Below, in pieces: positions 1-8,012 of a DNA stretch of 18,739 nt. The notes below the pieces were generated by a model. The model worked only from the letters and a program-made list of their open reading frames with translations. It was not told where the DNA came from and searched no databases. The stretch covers positions 4,983 through 23,721 of the forward strand of contig DJVY01000196.1 of assembly GCA_002440885.1 (NCBI GenBank), in the 5' to 3' direction. The stretch is from Bacteroidales bacterium UBA6244. Its GTDB lineage: Bacteria > Bacteroidota > Bacteroidia > Bacteroidales > F082. Position 1 is the first letter of the stretch. Each line of letters starts with the position of its first letter. The translations under genes and the position numbers were made by a program.

Positions 1-374
1 CCAACCAGTTTAAGCAACTCATGGGCTTTCTTGTCTGCGTCGGCTTTGTTCTTATGCAGCAATTTAGTTGGCCCTAAGGTCAGGTTCTCAAGTACCGTGA
101 GGTGGGAGTAGAGGTTAAACGACTGAAAAACCATGCCCATGCGCTGCCTGATTTTGGGGACATCCGTATGTTTGTCGAGCAACGGAATGCCATCGACAAA
201 AATATGCCCGCCGGTAGGGCTTTCCAACAAATTCAAACAACGCAGCAAGGTGCTTTTTCCTGTTCCTGATGGCCCGATAAGGGTAATCACCTCGCCCTTG
301 TCAATGTGTACATTCACATCTTTCAACACGACAAGGTCGCCGTAATGCTTGGATAAATGCTCAATGGTAATCAT
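1..374 (-). CDS. Polar amino acid-type ABC transporter ATP-binding protein, 3' part missing (window edge)
   Basis: Translating from the ATG at 374 gives 124 residues before the window ends, beginning MITIEHLSKHYGDLVVLKDV. The Walker A motif GPSGTGKST is at residues 34-42 and the Q-loop region MGMVFQSFNLYSHLTVLENL follows about 50 residues later. This is the usual start of the GlnQ/ArtP/HisP class of ATPases, which power uptake of polar amino acids. The signature motif, Walker B and H-loop would lie beyond the left edge. The start codon overlaps the stop of the upstream permease fusion by 4 nt (ATGA), so the two are co-transcribed and probably translationally coupled. The family call is firm. 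The substrate is inferred only from the partner's domain type. Confidence 0.93.
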   Translation of the reverse strand, partial: MITIEHLSKHYGDLVVLKDVNVHIDKGEVITLIGPSGTGKSTLLRCLNLLESPTGGHIFVDGIPLLDKHTDVPKIRQRMGMVFQSFNLYSHLTVLENLTLGPTKLLHKNKADADKKAHELLKLV

Positions 375-3358
375 GACCTCACCTCCTTTCTCTGTCTGTT
401 GCGTCGTTTACGGGGATCTACATTAATTTCTATTCTGTCAAGGACAAGCGTTAACAACCACGCGATAACAATATAAATAACGGCCGCCATGATCAGTGGA
501 AAAAAGGCATCAAAGGTGCGGCTGCGGATGATGTCGCTGGCTTTGGTCAGGTCTTCCACCGCGATATAACCCACCACGGAGGTCATTTTTACCAACGAAA
601 TAAATTCTCCTTTGTACACAGGAAGTACCTGTCGAATGGCCTGTGGCATAATGATGTAAACAAAAGTCTGTACTTTGGTAAAACCCGAAGCAATACCCGC
701 CTCGTGCTGGCCTTTGTCCACGCTTGTGATGCTGGTGCGGAACATTTCAGAAACATAGGCAGCGAAATTAATTCCAAAAGCAATGATGGCCACCAGTACG
801 GCGTTGATGTTAACAGAGGCAAACACCACGTAGTAAATGATCATCAACAAAACCAGCACAGGTGTTCCCCTGATAAGCGAAATATAATAGGATGCCAGCA
901 CAGAGAGTATTTTATTCTTTGACATCCGCATAAAGCACACCATACCGCCAAGTAGCGTTCCTGCCACTGCCGCAAAAATGGAAATCAGGATAGTCACCAA
1001 CAGACCATTCAGGATTAAAATATACCTTCTTTCCAGAATAATGTTGTTGTAGAAACTCTCCGTCAGACGTTCGATAAAGGGCTTTTTTACTGCCGTTGAG
1101 CTTTCTCTGTCGTAAGCGGTCAGGTTTTTTTTCAGTGCAATGACCGAAGTGTGAAATACGGTGTACGCATCGGAGAAATTGATCTGTTTGGCCCTTTCTT
1201 CTGTGATGGCGATTCCATCGGTAATCAGGTCTACTTTCCCTGCCGACAAGGAAGCGATGAGAGAGGAGAAAGGTATCGCCACGAATTCCGGGTTATAATT
1301 CCGCCGTGAGGCAAAAGTTTCTATCATTTCGATGTCGAATCCAATATATTCACCATCCACCAGTGAAACATAGGGCAGGTCTTCCAGGTTTACGCCCACC
1401 CTCAATTTTTTGGCCGAAGGATCGGGCGAAAATGCGGGCATCACTGCCAGCGCGGCATCCTCCACGAACCACCGTTGGTAGATGTTGTCGTAGGTCCCAT
1501 CTGCTTTTATTTCCTTCAGAAAGTCGTTAAACTCATCCAGCAAAGCCTTGTTTTTCTTGTTGAACCCAACACCCAACGGCAAGTCGAGCACCTGATCGTC
1601 GAGCATGCCGATTTCAGGATTTTGTCTGAGGAAAAGCCTCGCCGTAAGGTCGCCCAACATCAAGGCATCAATTTTTCCGCTCTTGAGCGACATAACCATG
1701 TCGGGGATCGTCTCAAACCGGAATATCCGTGCCTTTGGGAATTTCTTTTGCAGGAAAGAATCGTGCACCGTTCCCGAGAGTATGCCCACTTTTTTGTCGG
1801 CGATGTCATTTAAAACCGACATAAGGTTGTGTGCTGAAACTGACTCTTTTTTTAACCCGATGAGGCTCGCACCTGAATTAAAATAGGGATCAGAGAAGTC
1901 GATTTGTTTTTCGCGTTCCTCAGTAATCATCAGCGAGGAGGTGATCATATCGATTTTTCCCGAGACCAGCGACGGCAGCAGACTGCCAAAGGGCATGTCG
2001 ATCCATTCGGGTTCTTTTCCGAGCCATGCGGCAAAACGGCTGCCAACTTCAATGTCGAATCCTTCCCATTCACCATCGCTTTTGGCTACGATAGGAAGGC
2101 CGATATCGCTAACCGTTCCAATCCTGATAACCCCTTGTTCCCCGGCTTCCAGGGTATAAGGATTGCCGGTTACAGGCATTTCCGAACCCATATTTTCATG
2201 CCAGCGGTTTACCATGGCTTCGTAAGTGCCATCGGCCTTAATTTCTTGCAGAAAAAGGTTGAAATCATGCCTTAACGAGTCCGACGACTGGTTAAATCCT
2301 GCGCCAATGTCGACCAGAAATATATTTTTCTTCAACACTTCAAATCCGGGATTTGCTGCTAAAATCTCACGTGCAGAGGACTGATCGATGAAAGCGGTTT
2401 CCACTTTTCCTGAGCTGAGCGCCATGAGCATGTCGGGTAGGGTATTGTACGACCTGATTTCAGCGTCCGGGTATGTTTTGGCAGCATATCCTTCGTGAAT
2501 TGAACCCATCAGCACACCGATCTTAGTCCAGTTCTCCGCTGCTGTATTTGGCTTTATTTCAGACGGTTTCGGCTGATCGCGTGACGACCTGACCAATGCC
2601 GCCAGTCCGCTTTCATAATAACTCTCAGAAAACAGCACGCTCTTCGCCCGCTCCTCCGTGATGGACAGGCCTGCACCTATCATGTCGACTTTTCCCGCCA
2701 GCAAAGCCGGCAGCATGGCTCCGAATTCCATGTTAACGATTTCGAGCTTTTTGTTCGTGCGGGCGGCAATACGCTCTGCAAACTCAATGTCAAAACCAAC
2801 AATGCGGTGGTTGCTGTCGACAAACGACATGGGCTCAGAGGTGGCTGCTGTCCCGAAAAGGAGGATGCCGGCACTGTCCGATTGGGCTATGTCAGGCATA
2901 GGAAGCGGTTCTCCGTGTTCCGGAAACCAGCGCTGCTGCATTTCCAGGTACACACCCGACTGTTTCAGCTCTTTAAGGGTGCTGTCAATCGCCTTTTTCA
3001 ACTCCTTATTTTCCATCGATACGGCAAAACCGTAACGGTCAGGCACCAGGATCTCGTCGAGGACCTTCATCCCTTCATTTTTTGCTGCGATGTTTTTTAA
3101 CACCGGCAGGTCGTAAACGGCTGCATCAGCCTTGCCATTGGCTACAGCCAGAGCACAGTCGTGCACACTGTTGTAATAGGCCATTTTTGCATCAGGAAAC
3201 CGCTGCAGTACAAATTGATCGGCGGCAGTTCCGGTGGGAACGGCAAAGATTTTGTTTCCCGACAACTGAGCCAGCGACCTGACCTCTTCCTTGCTATGGC
3301 TACAGCCGACGAAAAAAGGCAACGCAAGCCAAAGAAACAAATACAAATGATGTTTCAT
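371..3358 (-). CDS. ABC transporter fusion: signal peptide, multiple SBP_bac_3 substrate-binding domains, permease
   Basis: This protein of about 995 residues is a periplasmic binding protein and an inner-membrane permease in one chain, the partner of the ATPase that overlaps its stop codon. Residue numbers count from a possible GTG at 3361; the ATG at 3358, one codon later, is the likelier start. Residues 1-20 form a lipoprotein signal peptide with lipobox FVGC (Cys20). Residues about 29-146 match only the second lobe and C-terminal helix of a SBP_bac_3 domain, ending in the usual 'YxxxxxRWF'. Two complete domains follow, at about 165-388 and 410-632, each with the GFDIE, SGKxD and ITEERxKxxxFS motifs and a 'DGTY..xxRW' end. 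Residues about 651-745 are a first lobe only. The permease spans about 775-975, with hydrophobic helices and the EAA loop EAGIASGFTKVQTFVYIIMP at 887-906, and the tail is basic. Fused binding-protein/permease importers are known, but this many binding units is unusual. Amino acids are the likely substrate by family; the specificity cannot be read. Confidence 0.93.
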   Translation of the reverse strand: MKHHLYLFLWLALPFFVGCSHSKEEVRSLAQLSGNKIFAVPTGTAADQFVLQRFPDAKMAYYNSVHDCALAVANGKADAAVYDLPVLKNIAAKNEGMKVLDEILVPDRYGFAVSMENKELKKAIDSTLKELKQSGVYLEMQQRWFPEHGEPLPMPDIAQSDSAGILLFGTAATSEPMSFVDSNHRIVGFDIEFAERIAARTNKKLEIVNMEFGAMLPALLAGKVDMIGAGLSITEERAKSVLFSESYYESGLAALVRSSRDQPKPSEIKPNTAAENWTKIGVLMGSIHEGYAAKTYPDAEIRSYNTLPDMLMALSSGKVETAFIDQSSAREILAANPGFEVLKKNIFLVDIGAGFNQSSDSLRHDFNLFLQEIKADGTYEAMVNRWHENMGSEMPVTGNPYTLEAGEQGVIRIGTVSDIGLPIVAKSDGEWEGFDIEVGSRFAAWLGKEPEWIDMPFGSLLPSLVSGKIDMITSSLMITEEREKQIDFSDPYFNSGASLIGLKKESVSAHNLMSVLNDIADKKVGILSGTVHDSFLQKKFPKARIFRFETIPDMVMSLKSGKIDALMLGDLTARLFLRQNPEIGMLDDQVLDLPLGVGFNKKNKALLDEFNDFLKEIKADGTYDNIYQRWFVEDAALAVMPAFSPDPSAKKLRVGVNLEDLPYVSLVDGEYIGFDIEMIETFASRRNYNPEFVAIPFSSLIASLSAGKVDLITDGIAITEERAKQINFSDAYTVFHTSVIALKKNLTAYDRESSTAVKKPFIERLTESFYNNIILERRYILILNGLLVTILISIFAAVAGTLLGGMVCFMRMSKNKILSVLASYYISLIRGTPVLVLLMIIYYVVFASVNINAVLVAIIAFGINFAAYVSEMFRTSITSVDKGQHEAGIASGFTKVQTFVYIIMPQAIRQVLPVYKGEFISLVKMTSVVGYIAVEDLTKASDIIRSRTFDAFFPLIMAAVIYIVIAWLLTLVLDRIEINVDPRKRRNRQRKEVRS

Positions 3359-3451
3359 CACAATGGGTATTAATAAAGATCATTGATATCGTGGAATCTG
3401 ACAGGACGAAAAGATAAGAAAATTTCCATGACCCGGACTTTAAAAAGAATC

Positions 3452-3459
3452 CAAAGGTA
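3452..3459 (-). promoter_or_regulatory. Candidate Bacteroidota -7 promoter box for the transporter operon
   Basis: On the minus strand the octamer TACCTTTG fits the Bacteroidota sigma-ABfr -7 consensus TAnnTTTG. It lies about 95 nt upstream of the transporter start, in the 140-nt gap between that gene and the decayed end of the CRISPR array. I see no clear TTTG -33 box at the right distance, so the call rests on the -7 element and its position. Confidence 0.4.
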
Positions 3460-3499
3460 GTGAAATATTGAATTCGATTTACTGCGGATAGGTACTGAG

Positions 3500-3529
3500 G
3501 TTTTATCTAAAGGTTGGTTCGATTGAAAG
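3500..3529 (-). repeat. Decayed leader-distal CRISPR repeat
   Basis: This 30-nt unit sits one 36-nt spacer beyond the last intact repeat and matches the consensus at 23 of 30 positions. On the plus strand GGTTCGATTGA is kept while the GTTTCAATTCC end is mostly changed. In crRNA sense the decay falls on the part that would become the 5' tag. Degeneration of the terminal repeat is typical of the trailer end and supports the array orientation. Confidence 0.88.
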
Positions 3530-5964
3530 GCTCTCAGGTGGGATAGCAACAGCCGTTTTACTTAAGTTTCAATTCCAGTTTGGTTCGATTGATAGACTGT
3601 TTCCTATAAGGCAAATACCTCAGTTTACGAAGTTTCAATTCCAGTTTGGTTCGATTGATAGCGTCAGGGGTCATGTGAGCACGGGTAACGCTGTCAAGTT
3701 TCAATTCCAGTTTGGTTCGATTGATAGTATAGTGCTCAGTTCTTTTACCTGCAAAAGTATTTGTTTCAATTCCAGTTTGGTTCGATTGATAGCCAACAAT
3801 GGAATGGCTAAAGGCTGATATTCAAAATGTTTCAATTCCAGTTTGGTTCGATTGATAGCTGTAGCCGTGATAGGTTTTGTATAATTCGAAACGCGTTTCA
3901 ATTCCAGTTTGGTTCGATTGATAGCAAAAGGCATCTCAATACCTCTGTACTTGTTTACGTGTTTCAATTCCAGTTTGGTTCGATTGATAGAGCACCCGAA
4001 GCGATAGTAGTTCCTAAGCCTACATCGTTTCAATTCCAGTTTGGTTCGATTGATAGATTACTACGGGATAGCCTGAATAATAGGCACAACTCGTTTCAAT
4101 TCCAGTTTGGTTCGATTGATAGTCAGCTTCGTGCATGAGTTGTTCGTCTTGTTCGTTTGTTTCAATTCCAGTTTGGTTCGATTGATAGCAACGGCCAATT
4201 CCTCTACCTTATTAAAACACCTGGGTTTCAATTCCAGTTTGGTTCGATTGATAGGTGTTCCCTGACCGTATACAAGATTAGGATTTAATCGTTTCAATTC
4301 CAGTTTGGTTCGATTGATAGTGCGATATCTTCACATAGCCTACAGTGGTGTTAGCTGTTTCAATTCCAGTTTGGTTCGATTGATAGCAATAAAAGATCCC
4401 CAATCCTTGGAGGCCTTTCTTTGTTTCAATTCCAGTTTGGTTCGATTGATAGACGGGAAATGGAAAGCACTACTTAAGTTGGTCTTCGGTTTCAATTCCA
4501 GTTTGGTTCGATTGATAGGTCGTTTTTTATCCAATCCTCAGCGGCTTGAATGTGGTTTCAATTCCAGTTTGGTTCGATTGATAGTTGACTTAACTCATGA
4601 GAAAAAAATGAGTTTCAATAGTTTCAATTCCAGTTTGGTTCGATTGATAGACCCTGAGACAACAGCAACCGGACTACCTTACTACGGTTTCAATTCCAGT
4701 TTGGTTCGATTGATAGCACCTTACAAGTTTTTATGATGGCGGTGTTTATGAGTTTCAATTCCAGTTTGGTTCGATTGATAGTTGGTTATGAGCAACCCGA
4801 AAATGTTTAAATATGAGGTTTCAATTCCAGTTTGGTTCGATTGATAGAAGCCTTTAGATTTAGCCATGTTAGTACCTAAAGTTGTTTCAATTCCAGTTTG
4901 GTTCGATTGATAGACTTCTAAAAGTCCCAAATTGTTTGTAGTTTTTCAAGTTTCAATTCCAGTTTGGTTCGATTGATAGTTTTGGAGGTGATGTAAAGTT
5001 TGTAGAATTTTCCGTGTTTCAATTCCAGTTTGGTTCGATTGATAGAAGGTAAACAGTTACCGAGGCATAGAACTGCCGTTGTTTCAATTCCAGTTTGGTT
5101 CGATTGATAGCAAATTACAACAACACAAAAAGAAGAGCCATGAAAGTTTCAATTCCAGTTTGGTTCGATTGATAGCTTGCAGGCATGAGATAGTTAATTT
5201 CTGAATCAATGTTTCAATTCCAGTTTGGTTCGATTGATAGCATAAAGTTTTGAAAGTCAGGTTTATGCAACGAACCTGTTTCAATTCCAGTTTGGTTCGA
5301 TTGATAGTGAGGCGGTTAGTATGAAATTACAGGGCGTTACTGCGTTTCAATTCCAGTTTGGTTCGATTGATAGCTCCCAGGGCGGCATCTCCATGATCGA
5401 TTCAAAGTGTTTCAATTCCAGTTTGGTTCGATTGATAGTATCTTACTGATTATCAGGTGCTTTTAAAGTTAGGGGTTTCAATTCCAGTTTGGTTCGATTG
5501 ATAGACTAAAAAACCAAATGAATGTACTTAGTCTATTCGAGTTTCAATTCCAGTTTGGTTCGATTGATAGCCAACTGAGATGCCGTGTCCACTCATGTTA
5601 CCTTGGTTTCAATTCCAGTTTGGTTCGATTGATAGTTACAAAGTGTGCACTTTTACTGTCTTTTAACTCTGTTTCAATTCCAGTTTGGTTCGATTGATAG
5701 ACTTCATTTTTTTGTATTGAGCTACTTTTGTCCGTAGTTTCAATTCCAGTTTGGTTCGATTGATAGAAAAGATTAAGAAAAAATGACGAATCTAAAAACG
5801 TAGTTTCAATTCCAGTTTGGTTCGATTGATAGACCGGGACACTTTCATTGTGAAACGCGATTTACTCCGTTTCAATTCCAGTTTGGTTCGATTGATAGAA
5901 AAATATTTGCAGGATATGGCGAAAAATTCCATTTGTTTCAATTCCAGTTTGGTTCGATTGATAG
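3500..5964 (-). CRISPR. CRISPR array: 37 identical 30-nt repeats plus 1 decayed repeat, 37 spacers
   Basis: On the plus strand the repeat starts GTTTCAATTCC, has AGTTTGG in the middle and ends TTCGATTGATAG, 30 nt in all. Intact copies run from 3566-3595 to 5935-5964. Spacers are 36 nt in 28 cases, 35 nt in eight and 37 nt in one (5241-5277); none looks duplicated. I judge the array to be transcribed on the minus strand for three reasons. Read that way the repeat ends in ATTGAAAC, the typical 8-nt 5' tag of type I-B crRNAs. The only decayed repeat is at the low-coordinate end (3500-3529), as expected for the old, leader-distal end. The AT-rich leader and the cas operon are at the high-coordinate end. 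The newest spacer is therefore 5899-5934. Cas6 (14731-15387) is the expected processing enzyme. Confidence 0.98.
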
Positions 5965-6181
5965 CCGTTTGCAAATCTAAAAAAATGTGCTGGTTTTTAA
6001 AGCTTTGCTATTGACTTTTTAAAGTGTTTTTCGCCCTTTTTGTGTCTATCTCCATTTATAGGTTTTGTCCTTGGGTTCGACATGTGTGTTAACTTGTTGT
6101 ATTTCAGTATGTCAATGAACGTGCTGGCTTTCCTTTGCCTTCTAATTCTTTAAATGCGCCTGCTTAAATGTGGCTTCGACA
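5965..6181 (-). promoter_or_regulatory. CRISPR leader
   Basis: This 217-nt non-coding gap lies between the cas2 stop and the first intact repeat. It is AT-rich next to the array, with A and T runs at about 5977-6040, and it holds no open frame worth calling. By position and array polarity it should carry the array promoter and the sequence read by Cas1-Cas2 during spacer insertion. Its exact functional limits are not visible. Confidence 0.8.
5972..5979 (-). promoter_or_regulatory. Candidate -7 promoter box driving the CRISPR array
   Basis: The minus-strand octamer TAGATTTG fits the Bacteroidota -7 consensus TAnnTTTG. It ends 7 nt before the first repeat, so transcription would start almost at the repeat edge. 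A TTTA about 18 nt further upstream is one base from the TTTG -33 box. The match to a short consensus is suggestive, and the position is what a leader promoter would need. Confidence 0.5.
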
Positions 6182-6445
6182 TTATAAAAACTTGTCTAAC
6201 GTGCTTCGTTCTGAGCCAACTACTTGTTTCTCAAGCCACTTCTCTTGCCTGCTTATAAATATGATTAAACTATCGGTTTCCTCGTCCATTATCTCACGGG
6301 CTTGCTGTATGAGGGTCTTGAGCTGCACTTCGCTTATCTCGCCCTCAAATACCGAATTCTGTATCCAATCAACATATCGTCGGCATAACTTGAGCATTTT
6401 GCCCACCCGCTTCTCTCCAATGTCGTATACCAGTATAATGTACAT
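6182..6445 (-). CDS. cas2: CRISPR-associated endonuclease Cas2
   Basis: This 87-residue protein has the usual Cas2 length and begins MYIILVYDIGEKRVGKMLK, the first beta strand with the conserved acidic residue Asp8, followed by a helix. The motif VDWIQNSVFEGEIS matches the second conserved Cas2 region. Cas2 dimers bridge two Cas1 dimers in the spacer-integration complex. The gene starts 33 nt after cas1, is the last cas gene, and is followed by the leader, so the adaptation genes sit next to their substrate. Confidence 0.96.
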   Translation of the reverse strand: MYIILVYDIGEKRVGKMLKLCRRYVDWIQNSVFEGEISEVQLKTLIQQAREIMDEETDSLIIFISRQEKWLEKQVVGSERSTLDKFL

Positions 6446-6478
6446 GGTCTCTGATTTTTTGTTTTTAAATCCTTAAGT

Positions 6479-7483
6479 CTACCACCATATTTTTAATGGC
6501 TCGTAGGTTTCCATTTCTAGTAAATGCTTTTGTATCTTATAGGCTTCCAGTTTTATAAGGTGCTTGTAGCTTACCGATTTGCCTAAACTTCGGTGCATAA
6601 TGGTCTCCGTTAATCTACTCTCAAAGGCTTCTATGTACTTCATTCGTGCTTTGTCTTTTAGTATTATACTGTTCAGCTTTTTATCGAAATCACTTTCTTG
6701 TATGATTTTTTTGTTGAGCACTTTGAAAATTACCCTGTCAACTAAAATGGGCTTGAATATCTCAGCTAAATCCAATGCCAATGAATACCTGCGTTCACCG
6801 GGTGTATGCAAATAACTTATGGTCGGATTGAGTTGCGTTTGGTGCAGCGTTCTCAGTACCTGGGCATAGCACATCATGTTACCAAATGAAATCATGGCGT
6901 TGAGCGGGTCGGTAGGAGGTTGTTTGTTTCGGTTTTCCATGCCAAAGTCGTTTAAAATATGATTAAAAGCCTTGTAATAAACCTGCCTGATGTTGCCTTC
7001 TAACCCCATCAATTCGTCAACACGCAAGGTGTCTGGTATGCTTTTGGCGAAGGTTTCTATTTTCAGGATAAAATCTTCCAGGTCTTTGCCTCGGTTGTGG
7101 TAATATTTCAGGTTTTTGATCATGTTCCAGGCAGCTCCTTCGATGAATTTTCTGGCTAATACCATCCGCTTTTTGTTGGAGTTGTAATGTGCTGTCTGAC
7201 TGATGAGCATGCGCCCGGCAAGGAGGTAGTCCTTTGAAAGGAAACTACCGGTGTAGTTCTCGTAGTAATCGAAAAAGTGCACGGCGATCTCGTGCTTTCC
7301 CAGAAAATTGTACAGCGCACTGTTGGCATCAACTGAACCAAAGATAAACAACTGATCTACCTGCTCTACAGGCAGGAATCTGGGCTTTTGTTCCTTTCCG
7401 CTGTCATCCACAGGGGTAAATTTCAGGGTGTTGTCGTTTCGCGACAGTCGCCCGGGATTGAAAAGGTAGTAGCTTTTTTTCAT
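6479..7483 (-). CDS. cas1: CRISPR-associated integrase Cas1 (type I-B-like)
   Basis: I choose the ATG at 7483, giving 334 residues and the normal Cas1 opening MKKSYYLFNPGRLSRNDNTL. The frame is open further upstream but that would add an unrelated basic stretch lying inside cas4. The predicted metal ligands are Glu162 (LMGLEGNIRQ), His226 (SYLHTPGERR) and Glu241 (DLAEIFKP), in the usual order and spacing. Residues 1-90 form the beta-rich N-terminal domain and the rest the helical catalytic domain. Its start overlaps the cas4 stop by one base (TAATG), which suggests translational coupling. Cas1 inserts new spacers at the leader end together with Cas2. All catalytic residues are present, so adaptation could be active. 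Confidence 0.97.
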   Translation of the reverse strand: MKKSYYLFNPGRLSRNDNTLKFTPVDDSGKEQKPRFLPVEQVDQLFIFGSVDANSALYNFLGKHEIAVHFFDYYENYTGSFLSKDYLLAGRMLISQTAHYNSNKKRMVLARKFIEGAAWNMIKNLKYYHNRGKDLEDFILKIETFAKSIPDTLRVDELMGLEGNIRQVYYKAFNHILNDFGMENRNKQPPTDPLNAMISFGNMMCYAQVLRTLHQTQLNPTISYLHTPGERRYSLALDLAEIFKPILVDRVIFKVLNKKIIQESDFDKKLNSIILKDKARMKYIEAFESRLTETIMHRSLGKSVSYKHLIKLEAYKIQKHLLEMETYEPLKIWW

Positions 7484-7995
7484 TATTTTTCCTTTTCGTT
7501 GATATAACAAAAATCGTAATAGGAGCATTTCTTACACCGGGAGTGATGTATTAAATCCGGAACTTTTTCGTTTTGAATTATGTCTTGAATCTCAACCAAG
7601 TAACCTTTTATAATCTCCCTGTCAACTTCAGATAACCACACTTCTTCCGTTTGTCGCTCAGTGGGATATTCCAATAGGCCGCTTTGGACTTCTATTCCGT
7701 TTTTTTCAAGTACATATAAGTAGTATTTTAATTGCCATAAGTGTGCTTCACGGAGTTTTGATGATTTTTTTATTTCGTGTATTTGTTTCTTTTTGGTGTC
7801 ATAGTAGTCGATCTTAACGCCTTCAACCTGAATTTCTTCATATTTGGAGGCACGCTGTGGGTAGGCCGTCTCGTGTATCAGTTTTCCTTCTTCAACCGCA
7901 TCATTGGTGTGTTCCATCTGTATGCTGTGTGAAAATAGCCATAGCTTACGCTGGCAGACAAGAAAATAGTTGATGTGAGTTCCGGTGATGGTCAT
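7483..7995 (-). CDS. cas4: CRISPR-associated exonuclease Cas4 (iron-sulfur, RecB-like)
   Basis: This 170-residue protein has the Cas4 pattern. Cys14 (YFLVCQRKLWL) pairs with a C-terminal cluster at Cys154, Cys157 and Cys163 (CKKCSYYDFC) to hold an iron-sulfur cluster. The RecB nuclease residues appear as His41, Asp63, Glu74 and Lys76 (HEIKKS), with Gln88 as motif III (LWQLKYYLYVL). Cas4 trims prespacers and helps choose those with a correct PAM and orientation. The gene is 17 nt downstream of the cysteine-rich gene at 8013-8846 and overlaps cas1 by one base, so it is in a tight operon. All expected ligands are intact. Confidence 0.96.
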   Translation of the reverse strand: MTITGTHINYFLVCQRKLWLFSHSIQMEHTNDAVEEGKLIHETAYPQRASKYEEIQVEGVKIDYYDTKKKQIHEIKKSSKLREAHLWQLKYYLYVLEKNGIEVQSGLLEYPTERQTEEVWLSEVDREIIKGYLVEIQDIIQNEKVPDLIHHSRCKKCSYYDFCYINEKEK

Positions 7996-8012
7996 GGCAG
8001 AAGATTGAAGAA

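Noticed and set aside
3434..3480. A second, older decayed CRISPR repeat beyond 3500
   Set aside because: The only partial likeness (ATTCGATTT near 3472) would leave a spacer of about 20 nt, out of line with the array.
5899..5934. The newest spacer shares GCAGGATATGG with 16130-16140, suggesting self-targeting
   Set aside because: Only 11 nt match, and matches of this length are expected by chance between 37 spacers and a window of this size.
3701..5974. Open frames through the array giving proteins with repeated INRTKLELK, YQSNQTGIE or FNSSLVRLI units
   Set aside because: They are translations of the CRISPR repeat in different frames, created by the repeat lacking stops; the variable parts are spacers.
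7484..7528. Longer cas1 start at 7528
   Set aside because: The extra 15 residues lie inside cas4 and do not resemble Cas1; the ATG at 7483 gives the normal start and a TAATG overlap.
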